64,000 bases of DNA from CAYYUA01 sp964542585 (GTDB lineage Bacteria; Bacteroidota; Bacteroidia; CAILMK01; CAYYUA01), in contig CAZIUI010000010.1 in assembly GCA_964542585.1 (NCBI GenBank), positions 1 to 64,000 on the forward strand. Direction: 5' to 3'. Below are positions 24,042 to 34,230 of the stretch, piece after piece. Both the position numbers and the translations under genes were made by a program. A model generated the notes under the pieces. It made no database searches. It saw only the letters and a program-made list of their open reading frames with translations, and was not told the origin of the DNA. Numbering within the stretch: position 1 is the stretch's first letter; every line of letters begins with the position of its first letter.

Positions 24042-27000
24042 CTATGCATGTCCATCACTGTTATGGCCGCCGGCATCTTCCTGATAATGCCCTCGCCTGT
24101 TCCTTATTTTGGTCATATAACTAACGCTAGGCTTGGTCCCTAGCTCCGTCAGGAGACCATAGGACCGGTGATTCTCATGCACGAGCTTGGCTACCTCACT
24201 TTCCGGATCATTTAAATCACCGAAAACAATAGCATTGGCCGGGCAAGCTGTCTGACAAGCTGTTTTGATTTCCCCATCCTCAAGGGCGCGGTTGTCAGTT
24301 TTTGCATCTAACCTTGCTTTTTGGATCCGCTGAACGCAGAAACTGCATTTTTCCATGACCCCTCTACTGCGGACCGTTACATCGGGATTCAAGACCATTC
24401 GGCCAAGATCATGGTTCATATTGTAGTCGAAATTATCGTTCTCCCCGTATTTAAACCAGTTGAACCGGCGAACTTTATAAGGGCAGTTATTGGCACAGTA
24501 CCGTGTGCCAACACAACGGTTATAAACCTGCTGGTTAAGTCCACCATCGCTGTGACTAATAGCTGCTACCGGACAAACATTTTCGCAAGGGGCATTGTCA
24601 CACTGCTGGCACATTAACGGCTGGAAATACACCGAAGGATTTTCGGGATCGCCACTGTAATAACGGTCTATCCGTATCCAGTGCATTTCCCGTCTGCGCC
24701 GAACCTCTTGCTTCCCTACAACGGGCACGTTGTTTTCAGCTTGGCAGCTAATAACACAGGCCCCACAGCCAGTGCAAGCATTCAGGTCAATGGCCATGGC
24801 CCAATGGTGAAAACGGTTGTAGTTGTAATCCTTGTAAAGGGATATTACGTGGTGGGAATGGTGCTCGACAGACTTTGGATCATCCAGGTACTGACCCATT
24901 GGCGCCTCATGAATTAGCTCCCGGCCCTCCATGTGATGGTGCGTTTGGGTTTTGGCCAGCGGATAAGTACGCCCTGTTTTGTCGAAAGACGCTTTAGTTA
25001 CATGGTATTGTTGTTGTTTACCATTTTGCTGTACTAATGGATATGCATTTTCACCTACTTCATCTGCCACTTTTCCGTTTACCTGACCCCAAAAGTGCCC
25101 ATAACCAACAGCAATGGCAATAGTGCCATAGGGTTGCCCGGGTTGCTTAAAAGTAGGAAGCGCAATTTCCCGTCCGCCAGCCTTGATGTTGATGACATCT
25201 TCATCCGCTAGTCCTTGTTCTTCAGCAAGTTTTGGGGAAATAGCTGCGTAATTATCCCAACAGGTCCGCGTAACCGGATCTGGAAGTTCTTGCAGCCAGG
25301 GATTGTTTGCTTCAGCTCCATCCCTGATCCCTATTTTTTCGTAAAGCACTACTTCATAGCCCTTTTCTTCCTGATTGGCTTGTTGAATCAGCGCATTAGC
25401 GGTTTGTCTGAGGTCTTGGTTGTACTGGTTAAAATTACGGCCTTCTTCCTGGGCGCTAACCCTAACCTCGCTGGCAGCTACAGAGGGTTTAAACTTCCCG
25501 GTATCTGTAGTGCCAGTTGTGTCAGCTAAAGGAGCAGCTGATGGTTCAAAGCCTGGAACATCAGCAAAAAAGCCATCATGGACCGCATGATTCCAGAATT
25601 GGTTAAAGCTTAAAAACCGGTCTTGGTTTTTAAAGATGTTCTCGTTCCAGAAGCGCCTTATAAAATTATATTGGTTCTCATCACTGCCGGCCCAACGTAA
25701 AAGGCTTTCGGTTCCGCCCCTGGTGTTGAAAATTGGACTTATGGTTGGCTGACACAAGTAGTAATTACCCAATTTTGGCTGTGCATCATTCCAGGCCTCC
25801 AGGAAATGGTGGTCTGGCGTACGGAAATCGCATTTTTGGGTAGTTTCGTCATTACGGGAGTTTAATGAAACGGAAAGGTCCAGGTTTTTAAGACCTTCCT
25901 GGAATTCCGAGCCTCGGGGATGACTGTAAGCAGGATTGGGACCATACATAATGACAGCGCCGACCTTCCCGTTATTCATGTCGGTTATCAGCTCATCCAT
26001 TGCCCTATCATCTCCTTGTTTTTGGCGAGATGCATGTTTGAAGCTGATGGTGTTGCCGTAGTTATTTAAAAGGGCATTGATCCGGTTTGTTAAAAGTTGA
26101 ATGTTCAGATCGTTGGTGCCGGATAGGACAATCGCCTTACCCCTGTCTTTCCATAGCTCATCGGCTGTCATTTTCAGGGCATTGGCTGCTAGCTCCATGT
26201 TGGCATCGGGCAGTGTTTCAGCACCGGCTTTTTTAGCTAAGCGGTTGTATAAGGAAACCAGCGCAGCCCCTTCTTCAGAGGGTTTGATGGGCGCTCTTAA
26301 ATCGGCATTTGAACCTGTTAAGGACAAATAAGACTCAAACTGAACATGGAACGACATGTCCTTAAACTGATCTACCTTCCGGCCCTGGGTATATTTATGG
26401 GTGAATTCAACGGGTGCTACCCATGTTCCTAAGAAATCGGCATTAAATCCAACGATTGATTTGGCCTTATCGAATCTGAAATCTGGTATATAAGGTTTGT
26501 TAAAGCTTTGTTGATTGGCTTCAAGCATGGCCGCCATGGACATCGGATCATATGGTACATGCTTGGCATTGGTATATCGGCCGGTAAAGTTATTGATCCC
26601 ACTTTTAAGAGAAGGGCTTAGCACGGAATCGGTTAAAATTACAATCTCTTTGCCCGATTCATCTATACTGATAAGCTTTTCGCGGATTTTTTTATCAATC
26701 TTACCCCATGTGCTGCCACTATTTCCTTCAATCGGCCCCCGTAGCCTGGTGTGATCATACAGGCTGAGCACAGAGGCTTGATCTGTAGCGCTGGTGCCCC
26801 CACCCGTTAAGGGAGCTGCGTTATTGGGCTCCATTTTAATGGGCCTACCCTCTCTGGCCTTTACCAGGACATTTATGGCTTCATTCGTGGCAAATGAGGT
26901 GGTAGCATAATAGTTAGCCTTACCCGGGTCTGTTTCAGGCGGTTTTTCTACATAAGGAACCGCTTTTTTTACCGGAGATTTGGTGCAAGCAGCTAAGGTC

Positions 27001-27197
27001 GCTGCTGATACCGTAAACCCCATGAACTTGAGAAAATCCCGGCGGTTAGCTTTCAGGTTCATGTCATTTTCAGAAAGCACATCATCAATGGGTAAGTGCT
27101 CCGCAAACTCATGATGCTTTTGATTCTCCCATTCTTCATCCTGATTATACTCTTCTATTCCTTTCCAATACTTAACGGTTTCATTATCGTCTGGCAT
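24042..27197 (-). CDS. actB: alternative complex III subunit ActB, fused molybdopterin-type and ferredoxin-type subunit
   Basis: 1051 residues. N-terminal NRRDFLKFMGF twin-arginine-like signal followed by LAAC, compatible with Tat export and lipidation. Residues ~130-780 correspond to the molybdopterin oxidoreductase fold (known in this family to lack the cofactor). Residues 808-985 carry cysteine groups 808/811/814/818, 863/866/871/875, 895/901/905 and 951/954/981/985, which fits three [4Fe-4S] clusters and one [3Fe-4S] cluster as described for ActB. It conducts electrons from quinol to the haems of ActA. Second gene of the operon, 35 bp after actA. Confidence 0.95.
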   Translation of the reverse strand: MPDDNETVKYWKGIEEYNQDEEWENQKHHEFAEHLPIDDVLSENDMNLKANRRDFLKFMGFTVSAATLAACTKSPVKKAVPYVEKPPETDPGKANYYATTSFATNEAINVLVKAREGRPIKMEPNNAAPLTGGGTSATDQASVLSLYDHTRLRGPIEGNSGSTWGKIDKKIREKLISIDESGKEIVILTDSVLSPSLKSGINNFTGRYTNAKHVPYDPMSMAAMLEANQQSFNKPYIPDFRFDKAKSIVGFNADFLGTWVAPVEFTHKYTQGRKVDQFKDMSFHVQFESYLSLTGSNADLRAPIKPSEEGAALVSLYNRLAKKAGAETLPDANMELAANALKMTADELWKDRGKAIVLSGTNDLNIQLLTNRINALLNNYGNTISFKHASRQKQGDDRAMDELITDMNNGKVGAVIMYGPNPAYSHPRGSEFQEGLKNLDLSVSLNSRNDETTQKCDFRTPDHHFLEAWNDAQPKLGNYYLCQPTISPIFNTRGGTESLLRWAGSDENQYNFIRRFWNENIFKNQDRFLSFNQFWNHAVHDGFFADVPGFEPSAAPLADTTGTTDTGKFKPSVAASEVRVSAQEEGRNFNQYNQDLRQTANALIQQANQEEKGYEVVLYEKIGIRDGAEANNPWLQELPDPVTRTCWDNYAAISPKLAEEQGLADEDVINIKAGGREIALPTFKQPGQPYGTIAIAVGYGHFWGQVNGKVADEVGENAYPLVQQNGKQQQYHVTKASFDKTGRTYPLAKTQTHHHMEGRELIHEAPMGQYLDDPKSVEHHSHHVISLYKDYNYNRFHHWAMAIDLNACTGCGACVISCQAENNVPVVGKQEVRRRREMHWIRIDRYYSGDPENPSVYFQPLMCQQCDNAPCENVCPVAAISHSDGGLNQQVYNRCVGTRYCANNCPYKVRRFNWFKYGENDNFDYNMNHDLGRMVLNPDVTVRSRGVMEKCSFCVQRIQKARLDAKTDNRALEDGEIKTACQTACPANAIVFGDLNDPESEVAKLVHENHRSYGLLTELGTKPSVSYMTKIRNRRGHYQEDAGGHNSDGHA

Positions 27198-27232
27198 AAG
27201 GCGCTAGGTTAGTTCTTGAAGCTTTTTAAGTT

Positions 27233-28306
27233 TTAATAATGGCACTTTTGGCAATTAGTACCACCCATCTCGGCTACTGTGAACTTATCATGAGCATCTA
27301 CGAAATCAAAAGTCTTCTGGTAATAATTATTGGAGGCATCCACATTTTTATTACGGTGACAATTGATACACCACCCCATTTCTAGTTTTGAATGCTGATG
27401 CACGACTTCCATGTTTTCCACATTCCCGTGGCATTCCTCACACTCCACGTTTCCAGCCTTAACATGCTGAGCATGGTTGAAGTATACGTGATCCGGAAGA
27501 TTATGAATGCGAACCCACTCGACAGGGTCTTTATTTTCCCATGACTGGGTAACCTTTTTAATCTCTTTACCACCGTATTTACCATTCTTTACAACATTAT
27601 GACAATTCATACATATACCGGTGGAAGGGATATTCGCACTCTTAGCTTTTCTTACCCCTGTGTGGCAGTATTGGCAGTCAATCTCAAGATTGCCGGCGTG
27701 TAGCTTGTGGGAGAAATTAATCGGTTGATCGGGCGCGTATCCAATTTGGGTTCCCAAGTCTTGAGCTTGATTATAAAATCCGAAGATCATAATGATTACT
27801 GCAACACCGATAACGGTCAAAACCCCTAATACAGGGTTCAATCTTGCAAAAAAGCCCCAAAAAGGTTTGGTTGCTTGTACAAATTTTTGCCAGAAACTAG
27901 CCTTTTCGGGCTCACTTTCATCCCCAGTTTTTTGTTGCTCGAAGGTGTTAAGCTGTCGCTGTATCTGGTATAAAACAATGACAACTAAAACAAGAAGCCC
28001 AACCAGAATTGCCAAAATGGTAATAGCTGTGCTGTAATCTAAACCCAGAACCGGAACCTCTGAGGTGACTCCGGGATCTTCAGAACCACTATTACCAGCC
28101 TGAGCTTGCAACTGAAAAGGCGATAGTCTGTCAATTGATGGTATGCTGTTAGTTACTTGTTGGAAATTTTCAATTACGGGGAATGCTTTCTCAACTTTTA
28201 AAATATTGCCATAAAGGGGATTTGAACCGTCTGCTACATTTTGAAATGTCATTAAAAGACCGAAGAGCGCCACAAGGCTAAATTGCTTCATCATGCTTTT
28301 TACCAT
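27233..28306 (-). CDS. actA: alternative complex III subunit ActA, pentahaem cytochrome c
   Basis: 357 residues with five CxxCH haem sites: CQYCH, CMNCH, CEECH, CINCH and CQKCH. The N-terminal half has a signal-like start, an extra ~90-residue segment, and two hydrophobic helices (ITILAILVGLLVLVVIVLY and VLGVLTVIGVAVIIMIFGFY); the haem domain follows from about residue 195. The classical ActA has one membrane helix before the haem domain, so the extra N-terminal part is lineage-specific. First gene of actABCDEF, with a possible -7 box at 28460-28467 and a 14-bp palindrome at 28495-28508 further upstream. Confidence 0.95.
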   Translation of the reverse strand: MVKSMMKQFSLVALFGLLMTFQNVADGSNPLYGNILKVEKAFPVIENFQQVTNSIPSIDRLSPFQLQAQAGNSGSEDPGVTSEVPVLGLDYSTAITILAILVGLLVLVVIVLYQIQRQLNTFEQQKTGDESEPEKASFWQKFVQATKPFWGFFARLNPVLGVLTVIGVAVIIMIFGFYNQAQDLGTQIGYAPDQPINFSHKLHAGNLEIDCQYCHTGVRKAKSANIPSTGICMNCHNVVKNGKYGGKEIKKVTQSWENKDPVEWVRIHNLPDHVYFNHAQHVKAGNVECEECHGNVENMEVVHQHSKLEMGWCINCHRNKNVDASNNYYQKTFDFVDAHDKFTVAEMGGTNCQKCHY

Positions 28307-28459
28307 TTGTCATCAATCTTTAATCCCAACCTTTTTTAAACCCTACCTCATTATTGTGCGTGGATAAATAAGCTTATTTGGTTTTGCAAATCTACCTCTT
28401 TTAAAAACCTTTTCATTGTTTCCATTAACATTTTTACCCAATTGCCCCGTTTTGCGGTG

Positions 28460-28467
28460 CAAAAGTA
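28460..28467 (-). promoter_or_regulatory. -7 box (TACTTTTG) of the act operon
   Basis: Exact TAnnTTTG match on the minus strand, about 150 bp before the actA start, in the 385-bp region between actA and the divergent transglycosylase gene. No clear -33 element. Confidence 0.4.
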
Positions 28468-28494
28468 ATAAACGCCAATATCCCTTGTATACCC

Positions 28495-28508
28495 TAAACC
28501 ATGGTTTA
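28495..28508. promoter_or_regulatory. 14-bp perfect palindrome upstream of the act promoter
   Basis: TAAACCATGGTTTA is a perfect palindrome located 28 bp upstream of the act -7 box, between two divergent transcription units. The position suits a dimeric regulator site. Function inferred from position only. Confidence 0.35.
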
Positions 28509-28628
28509 AGTTTTTAAGGGTGTCTTTGGTAACATCTTAATCACCCCGAAAGTTGATAGTCAGGACCCCATGCCTTTTATAAGCGGTATAAAATTTTAAT
28601 TAAGAGCCTTCATCTCTATTGAATGCTT

Positions 28629-28636
28629 TAGTTTTG
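28629..28636 (+). promoter_or_regulatory. -7 box (TAGTTTTG) of the MltF-like gene
   Basis: TAnnTTTG match 55 bp before the ATG at 28692; no clear -33 TTG. Confidence 0.35.
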
Positions 28637-28691
28637 AAAAGGCTTTTTAGTAGCGATATGAAAGTATATACTTCCTAAGAAATGTTTACAT

Positions 28692-30206
28692 ATGTCGCAT
28701 AAAATTAGGGACTTCGTTTGTTTGCTGATGCTGTTATTGACAACGTCCTGCTCATCTCCTAGTGGCGATGATCAAAAACTCAATGATGATGAAAATCCCT
28801 TAATATCTCCCCAGGTAAATTATGATTTAAAACAAATCCTTGAAAATGACACTTTGAACGCGATCACTGCTTATAGCTCAACCTCCTATTTCATTTATCG
28901 GGGTAAGCAGATGGGGTACGAGTATGAGCTTTTACAGCGTTTAGCAAAACACCTTGGAGTGGAGCTAAGCGTGAAATTATCCCGGAACCTGGATGAATTA
29001 TTTAAAATGCTTAACCAAGGGGAAGGGGATGTCATTGCTTACAACCTTACGGTTACACCCAAACGTAAAAATCGTGTAAGTTTTACGACCCCACACAATT
29101 ACGTAAAGCAAGTTCTAGTCCAGCGAAAACCCAAGGATTGGCGGTATATGCGTACTAGCCAGCTTAACCGGAATCTTTTAACCAATCCTGTAAACCTGGA
29201 TGGCGACACGGTTTGGGTACGTAAAAATTCTGCTTACTATGAGCGAATGAAAAACCTGGAGCAAGAGATCGGTGGTGATATTCATATCAAAAAAGCTGAC
29301 GCAGATGTAGAGACTGAAGATCTCATTAAGCGAGTGGCTGAAGGTAAAATTGATTATACCGTTGCTGACGACAATATTGCCAGGATAAACCAAACCTATT
29401 ATGATAACATTCATGTTAGCACTGAGCTTAGTTTCCCCCAAAAAATTGCCTGGGCCGTTCGGAAGAATGCTCCGAATTTATTAGACACCCTTAATACTTG
29501 GATTAACTCAATAAGAGGGACCCGGAATTACAACGTTATCTATAATAAATACTACAATAACCGTAAAGCTTCTGGGCAGAGAAGACGCAGTGCCTTTTTC
29601 ACTGCCACTAGCAATCAGCTCTCTCAATTTGATCCCCTCTTTAAGGAATATAGTAAAAAACTACCTTACAGTTGGTTACTATTGGCCTCGCTTAGTTATC
29701 AGGAGAGTCATTTTGATCCGAACGTGACTTCATGGGCGGGTGCTAAGGGCCTCATGCAACTCATGCCTTCCACAGCCAAGCAATATAATATCACGAACCT
29801 TACCAATCCTGAGCAAAGTGTGAAAGCCGGGGTTAAATACCTTCAATGGCTAAACGAGGATGTATGGGCAGAAAGGATTTCAAATGTTGATGAACGTAAA
29901 CATTTTGTCATAGCCTCCTATAATGCGGGGCCAGGTCATGTTTTAGACGCCAGGCGACTCACAAAAAAGTATGACGGAAATCCTAATAAATGGGAGAACG
30001 TATCGGAGTATTTACTGAAGAAATCTGATCCGGAGTATTACAATGATGAAGTGGTGAAATATGGTTACTGTCGGGGGAGCGAGCCTTACAAGTATGTAAG
30101 CGAGATTTTAACTCGTTACAAGCATTATAAACGGTTTTTAAACCGAACTGAAAAGGATACAACGGATCAAACTCCTCCTGATCAACAAGCTTATGCGGTA
30201 CCATAA
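28692..30206 (+). CDS. mltF: membrane-bound lytic murein transglycosylase F-like lipoprotein
   Basis: 504 residues. Lipoprotein signal (LLLTTSCSSP). Residues ~50-290 form a periplasmic solute-binding domain of family 3 (ITAYSSTSYFIYRGKQMGYE... GEGDVIAYNLTVT... VADDNIARIN). Residues ~320-480 form the SLT lysozyme-like domain with catalytic Glu338 in SLSYQESHFDP, followed by GAKGLMQLMPSTA, IASYNAGPGHV and a C-terminal YGYCRGSEPYKYVSEILTRY. It cleaves peptidoglycan glycan strands with formation of 1,6-anhydro-MurNAc in the periplasm. Single gene, divergent from act. Confidence 0.93.
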   Translation: MSHKIRDFVCLLMLLLTTSCSSPSGDDQKLNDDENPLISPQVNYDLKQILENDTLNAITAYSSTSYFIYRGKQMGYEYELLQRLAKHLGVELSVKLSRNLDELFKMLNQGEGDVIAYNLTVTPKRKNRVSFTTPHNYVKQVLVQRKPKDWRYMRTSQLNRNLLTNPVNLDGDTVWVRKNSAYYERMKNLEQEIGGDIHIKKADADVETEDLIKRVAEGKIDYTVADDNIARINQTYYDNIHVSTELSFPQKIAWAVRKNAPNLLDTLNTWINSIRGTRNYNVIYNKYYNNRKASGQRRRSAFFTATSNQLSQFDPLFKEYSKKLPYSWLLLASLSYQESHFDPNVTSWAGAKGLMQLMPSTAKQYNITNLTNPEQSVKAGVKYLQWLNEDVWAERISNVDERKHFVIASYNAGPGHVLDARRLTKKYDGNPNKWENVSEYLLKKSDPEYYNDEVVKYGYCRGSEPYKYVSEILTRYKHYKRFLNRTEKDTTDQTPPDQQAYAVP

Positions 30207-30343
30207 AAAGCTAGTGCTTTGTGAGCATGCTTGTACAAATCCTGTACGCTGGAAAATTACCTATTTTTAGGCATTTATTTCGAACATTCCCTTAATCGTA
30301 CTTGTATTCAATTTTGACTTAACTTTAAAAACAAAAAAACGTG

Positions 30344-33247
30344 ATGACAAGGTATCAAGCGCTTAAGGAACATTTCAAGGATCGGCATATCGGACCAGAT
30401 TCCTCTGAAATCCAAGAAATGCTCAATACCATAGACGCTGAATCCATCGACAAGTTAATGGACGAGACAGTGCCACAAGGAATCCGGCTTAAGGATTCCA
30501 TAAATTTATCAGAGGGGGTAGGAGAGCCTGAGATGTTGGATCAAATCCGTGAAAAGGCTGAAAAGAATGAGGTTTACAAATCTTTTATTGGACAGGGTTA
30601 CTACGATACCCACACACCGGGTGTCATTAAAAGAAATGTTTTAGAGAATCCGGGTTGGTACACTGCTTACACGCCCTACCAACCTGAAATTGCGCAAGGG
30701 CGATTAACAGCTATTCTTAGTTTCCAGACCATGGTCTGTGATCTTACTGGAATGGAAATTTCCAATGCTTCCCTTTTAGACGAAGCAACCGCAGCTTCAG
30801 AAGCAATGTTGATGTTCCATTCCCAGAAAAAGCGGAATGAAGGCGAAAAGTTTTTTGTCTCTGATCGCATTTTCCCCCAAACGAAACAAGTTCTGGAAAC
30901 CCGGGCTGAGCCGCTGGGAATTGAGATTGTGTATGGTGACCACCATCACACAACACTCGACCATACCTATTTTGGTGCTATAGTACAGTATCCGGATGCT
31001 AATGGTGCCGTAGAAGATTATCAATCTTTCGCAGAGCATGCCCACGATAACAATGTTTCGGTTTGCGTTGCCACTGACCTTTTAAGTCTTGTCCTATTAA
31101 CGCCCCCGGGAGAATGGGGTGCAGATTGTGTAGTGGGTTCTTCTCAGCGGTTTGGCGTGCCGATGGGGTATGGTGGCCCGCATGCAGCATTTTTTGCTAC
31201 GAAAGATAGTTTCAAAAGAAAAATACCTGGTCGCCTAATCGGTTTATCCGTGGATAAAGAGGGTAATAATGCTTGCCGGATGGCCCTTCAAACCCGGGAA
31301 CAGCATATCCGTAGGGAGAAAGCTACAAGTAACATTTGTACAGCCCAGGTGCTACTGGCTAACATGTCAGCCTTTTACGCCATTTATCATGGTCCCCAGG
31401 GCTTAAAGCAAATAGCTCGAAGAGTACACGGCCTTGCAAAAGCACTCGATAAGGGATTAGAGGCCATTGGGTTAAACCAGGTAAACGATCACTATTTTGA
31501 TACATTGAAGGTAGATCTTGGAGATGAAGCCCATCAAATGATGGCCAAAATCCGGGAAAAAGCCTTAGAACATGGACTTAACTTTCATTACTTTAATGGC
31601 GAAAATGCAATTGGTATTTCGCTAGACGAGGTGAAGGATCTAGCCGATATTCAAGAGGTTCTAGGAGTTTTAGCCGGTGTGAAAGGCCTCACCCCCGGCG
31701 ATGCCAATGCGTATTTTGAGGAAGTATCGTTAGAGCCTTCAAGTGAATTTGCCAGAACAAGTGAATTTCTCACCCACCCTGTATTTAATAGGTACCATTC
31801 TGAAACTAAAATGTTGCGCTACCTTAAATACCTGGAAAATCAAGATCTCTCCCTCGCCCATAGTATGATTCCGCTAGGTTCTTGTACCATGAAGCTTAAC
31901 GCTACTACGGAGATGGAACCTATATCATGGCCTGAGTTTAGCAAAATTCATCCTTATACGCCACCGGAGCAGGTTCGCGGTTATGATGAAATTCTAGAGG
32001 AACTCACCGAACAATTAAAAGCTGTAACGGGCTTTCCAGCTATTTCAAATCAACCCAATGCAGGAGCTCAAGGTGAGTATACAGGTTTAATGACCATTCG
32101 CGCCTGGCAGCATGATAGAGGTGAAGGGCACCGAGATGTAGCGCTTATACCATCCTCTGCTCACGGCACAAATCCCGCTAGTGCTGTTATGGCTGGTATG
32201 AAAGTGCAAGTTATTGGCTGCGATGAAGAGGGGAATATTGATCTAGCAGAATTGAAGCAGAAAGCCGAAGAATACAGCGACCGGTTAGCCGCCTTGATGG
32301 TTACTTACCCTTCAACGCATGGAGTTTTTGAGGAGGATATCCAAGACATCTGTAAGATCATTCATGATAATGGTGGTCAGGTGTACATGGATGGTGCTAA
32401 TCTGAATGCCCAACTTGGCGTCACAACGCCTGCAACAATCGGAGCTGACGTTTGCCATTTGAACCTGCATAAAACATTTACCATACCCCATGGTGGTGGA
32501 GGTCCTGGCATGGGTCCAATTGGCGTAGCTAGCCATTTAGCCCCTTACCTGCCTAATCACATTTATGGCCAAGTGGGTGGCGAAAAAGGCCTGAGTGCTG
32601 TTGCTTCAGCACCACATGGCAGCTCCAATATCCTGATCATATCGTATATTTTCAACAAGCTAATGGGTGAAGAAGGGCTTACGGAATCCAGTAAAGTAGC
32701 TATCCTTAACACCAACTACATTAAAAAACGATTAGAGAGACATTATAAAGTGCTATACACTGGTAAGAACGGTCGTGCGGCACATGAGATGATCATTGAT
32801 CCACGCGAATTCAAGGAAACCGGAATTGAAGCTGAGGACATTGCTAAGCGCTTAATGGATTATGGCTTCCATGCTCCTACCATGTCTTTCCCGGTTCCAG
32901 GCACGTTAATGGTAGAGCCAACGGAAAGTGAGGCCAAGGATGAACTTGATCGTTTTTGTGAAGCTATGATTGCCATTAGGCAAGAGATAGAAGAAGTAGC
33001 CAACGGAGAGATGGCTGCAGAAAATAATCCGCTGATCAATGCACCGCATACCCAGCAAATGGTGATGGCCAATGATTGGTCTTATCCTTACACCCGGGAG
33101 CGGGCAGCCTATCCGCTAAGCTGGTTAAGAACAGCCAAATTCTGGCCAGTTGTAGCCAGGGTAGATGGGTCCTATGGCGACCGTAACCTGATGTGTGCCT
33201 GTCCGCCAATGGAAGACTATCAAGAGGAAGCATCCTTGGAAAATTAA
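30344..33247 (+). CDS. gcvP: glycine dehydrogenase (decarboxylating), P protein
   Basis: 967 residues from the ATG at 30344 (a GTG directly precedes it). Single-chain P protein with both homologous halves. N-terminal block FKDRHIGPDSSEIQEML, mid MIPLGSCTMKLNATTEM and PLP lysine at K710 in HLNLHKTFTIPHGGGGPGMG. Decarboxylates glycine and transfers the aminomethyl group to the lipoyl H protein in the glycine cleavage system. The T, H and L protein genes are not in this window, as is common in Bacteroidota. An intrinsic terminator follows at 33272-33310. Confidence 0.97.
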   Translation: MTRYQALKEHFKDRHIGPDSSEIQEMLNTIDAESIDKLMDETVPQGIRLKDSINLSEGVGEPEMLDQIREKAEKNEVYKSFIGQGYYDTHTPGVIKRNVLENPGWYTAYTPYQPEIAQGRLTAILSFQTMVCDLTGMEISNASLLDEATAASEAMLMFHSQKKRNEGEKFFVSDRIFPQTKQVLETRAEPLGIEIVYGDHHHTTLDHTYFGAIVQYPDANGAVEDYQSFAEHAHDNNVSVCVATDLLSLVLLTPPGEWGADCVVGSSQRFGVPMGYGGPHAAFFATKDSFKRKIPGRLIGLSVDKEGNNACRMALQTREQHIRREKATSNICTAQVLLANMSAFYAIYHGPQGLKQIARRVHGLAKALDKGLEAIGLNQVNDHYFDTLKVDLGDEAHQMMAKIREKALEHGLNFHYFNGENAIGISLDEVKDLADIQEVLGVLAGVKGLTPGDANAYFEEVSLEPSSEFARTSEFLTHPVFNRYHSETKMLRYLKYLENQDLSLAHSMIPLGSCTMKLNATTEMEPISWPEFSKIHPYTPPEQVRGYDEILEELTEQLKAVTGFPAISNQPNAGAQGEYTGLMTIRAWQHDRGEGHRDVALIPSSAHGTNPASAVMAGMKVQVIGCDEEGNIDLAELKQKAEEYSDRLAALMVTYPSTHGVFEEDIQDICKIIHDNGGQVYMDGANLNAQLGVTTPATIGADVCHLNLHKTFTIPHGGGGPGMGPIGVASHLAPYLPNHIYGQVGGEKGLSAVASAPHGSSNILIISYIFNKLMGEEGLTESSKVAILNTNYIKKRLERHYKVLYTGKNGRAAHEMIIDPREFKETGIEAEDIAKRLMDYGFHAPTMSFPVPGTLMVEPTESEAKDELDRFCEAMIAIRQEIEEVANGEMAAENNPLINAPHTQQMVMANDWSYPYTRERAAYPLSWLRTAKFWPVVARVDGSYGDRNLMCACPPMEDYQEEASLEN

Positions 33248-33271
33248 GTTTAAAACGTAGAAGCCTAAGTT

Positions 33272-33310
33272 AAAAAGCCATCCAGGTGCTATAAACTGGA
33301 TGGCTTTTTT
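33272..33310 (+). terminator. intrinsic terminator after gcvP
   Basis: AAAAAGCCATCCAG (33272-33285), 10-nt loop, CTGGATGGCTTTTT (33296 onward) with a T-run. 30 bp before the next gene. Confidence 0.9.
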
Positions 33311-33339
33311 ATTTTGCAGCGCACATTAAAATAAACGTT

Positions 33340-34200
33340 ATGAAACTCCACACGGTACATACTGGCTATTTCAAGCTTGATGGTGGCGCCATGTTTGGCG
33401 TAGTCCCGAAAACGCTATGGCAACAGCTTAATTCACCTGACGATAACAACAAGTGTACCTGGGCCATGCGTTGCCTGTTAGTAGAAATGGAAGATCGCAA
33501 GATCCTCATTGATAGCGGAATAGGTAATAAGCAGTCTGAAAAGTTTTTCAGCTTTTATGAACCGCACGGGGAGGAAAATCTTGAAAATTCCCTTAAAGCG
33601 GTCGGCTATCAACCGGAGGATATCACTGACCACGTACTCACCCATCTCCACTTTGACCATTGTGGCGGTAGCATTGTTCGGGATAAGGAAACCGGGGATT
33701 TACGGCCTTATTTTCCTAACGCTACGTATCATGTTAGCAAACCGCAGTGGGAAAGCGCTATGAAACCCAATGCAAGGGAGAAGGCATCTTTTATCCCAGA
33801 GAACATTGAACCCATGGAAAAGGCCAGTAAGCTCAACCTGATCCCTGCTGATGAATTTGAAAAAAGCCTTTTTCCGGGCTTTAAAGTCCGTTTTTACAAT
33901 GGACATACTGACGGTATGATGATCCCTTTCCTTGACTATGAAGGACAAACGGTTGTCTACACAGCGGACCTGCTACCTTCCAGGTTTCATTACAAGACAC
34001 CCTATGTCATGGCTTTTGACATCCGCCCCTTAGATACGCTCGAGGAGAAGCCCCATTTCCTGGAAGAAGCTATTGAGAAAAATTACGTCCTTTTTTTTGA
34101 GCATGATCCTGAAGTGGCCTGCGCCCGTGTGCAACATGGTAAGAAAGGACCTGAAACCCACGATACTTTTAGAGCAGAAGAGCTAGCGATAGCACTCTAA
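33340..34200 (+). CDS. MBL-fold metallo-hydrolase
   Basis: 286 residues. The metallo-beta-lactamase signature HLHFDHCGG is present (THLHFDHCGGS), with further ligands in FYNGHTDGMM and VYTADLL, and the C-terminal His in FFEHDPEVACARV. It is of the MBL subgroup that includes lactonases and quorum quenchers (Mn/Zn/Fe dimetal site); the substrate cannot be assigned from sequence. No signal peptide, so cytoplasmic. Preceded by the gcvP terminator, so independently transcribed. Confidence 0.88.
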   Translation: MKLHTVHTGYFKLDGGAMFGVVPKTLWQQLNSPDDNNKCTWAMRCLLVEMEDRKILIDSGIGNKQSEKFFSFYEPHGEENLENSLKAVGYQPEDITDHVLTHLHFDHCGGSIVRDKETGDLRPYFPNATYHVSKPQWESAMKPNAREKASFIPENIEPMEKASKLNLIPADEFEKSLFPGFKVRFYNGHTDGMMIPFLDYEGQTVVYTADLLPSRFHYKTPYVMAFDIRPLDTLEEKPHFLEEAIEKNYVLFFEHDPEVACARVQHGKKGPETHDTFRAEELAIAL

Positions 34201-34230
34201 CTTTAGCTGATCTAAAGCTAGCACCGGGAG

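Noticed and set aside
28307..28691. Search for a riboswitch or small gene between actA and the MltF-like gene
   Set aside because: Only promoter-like boxes and a palindrome were found; no conserved RNA motif or plausible frame.
34201..34217. CTTTAG-CTGAT-CTAAAG inverted repeat between the MBL and barrel genes
   Set aside because: Six-base arms without T-run; may be chance.
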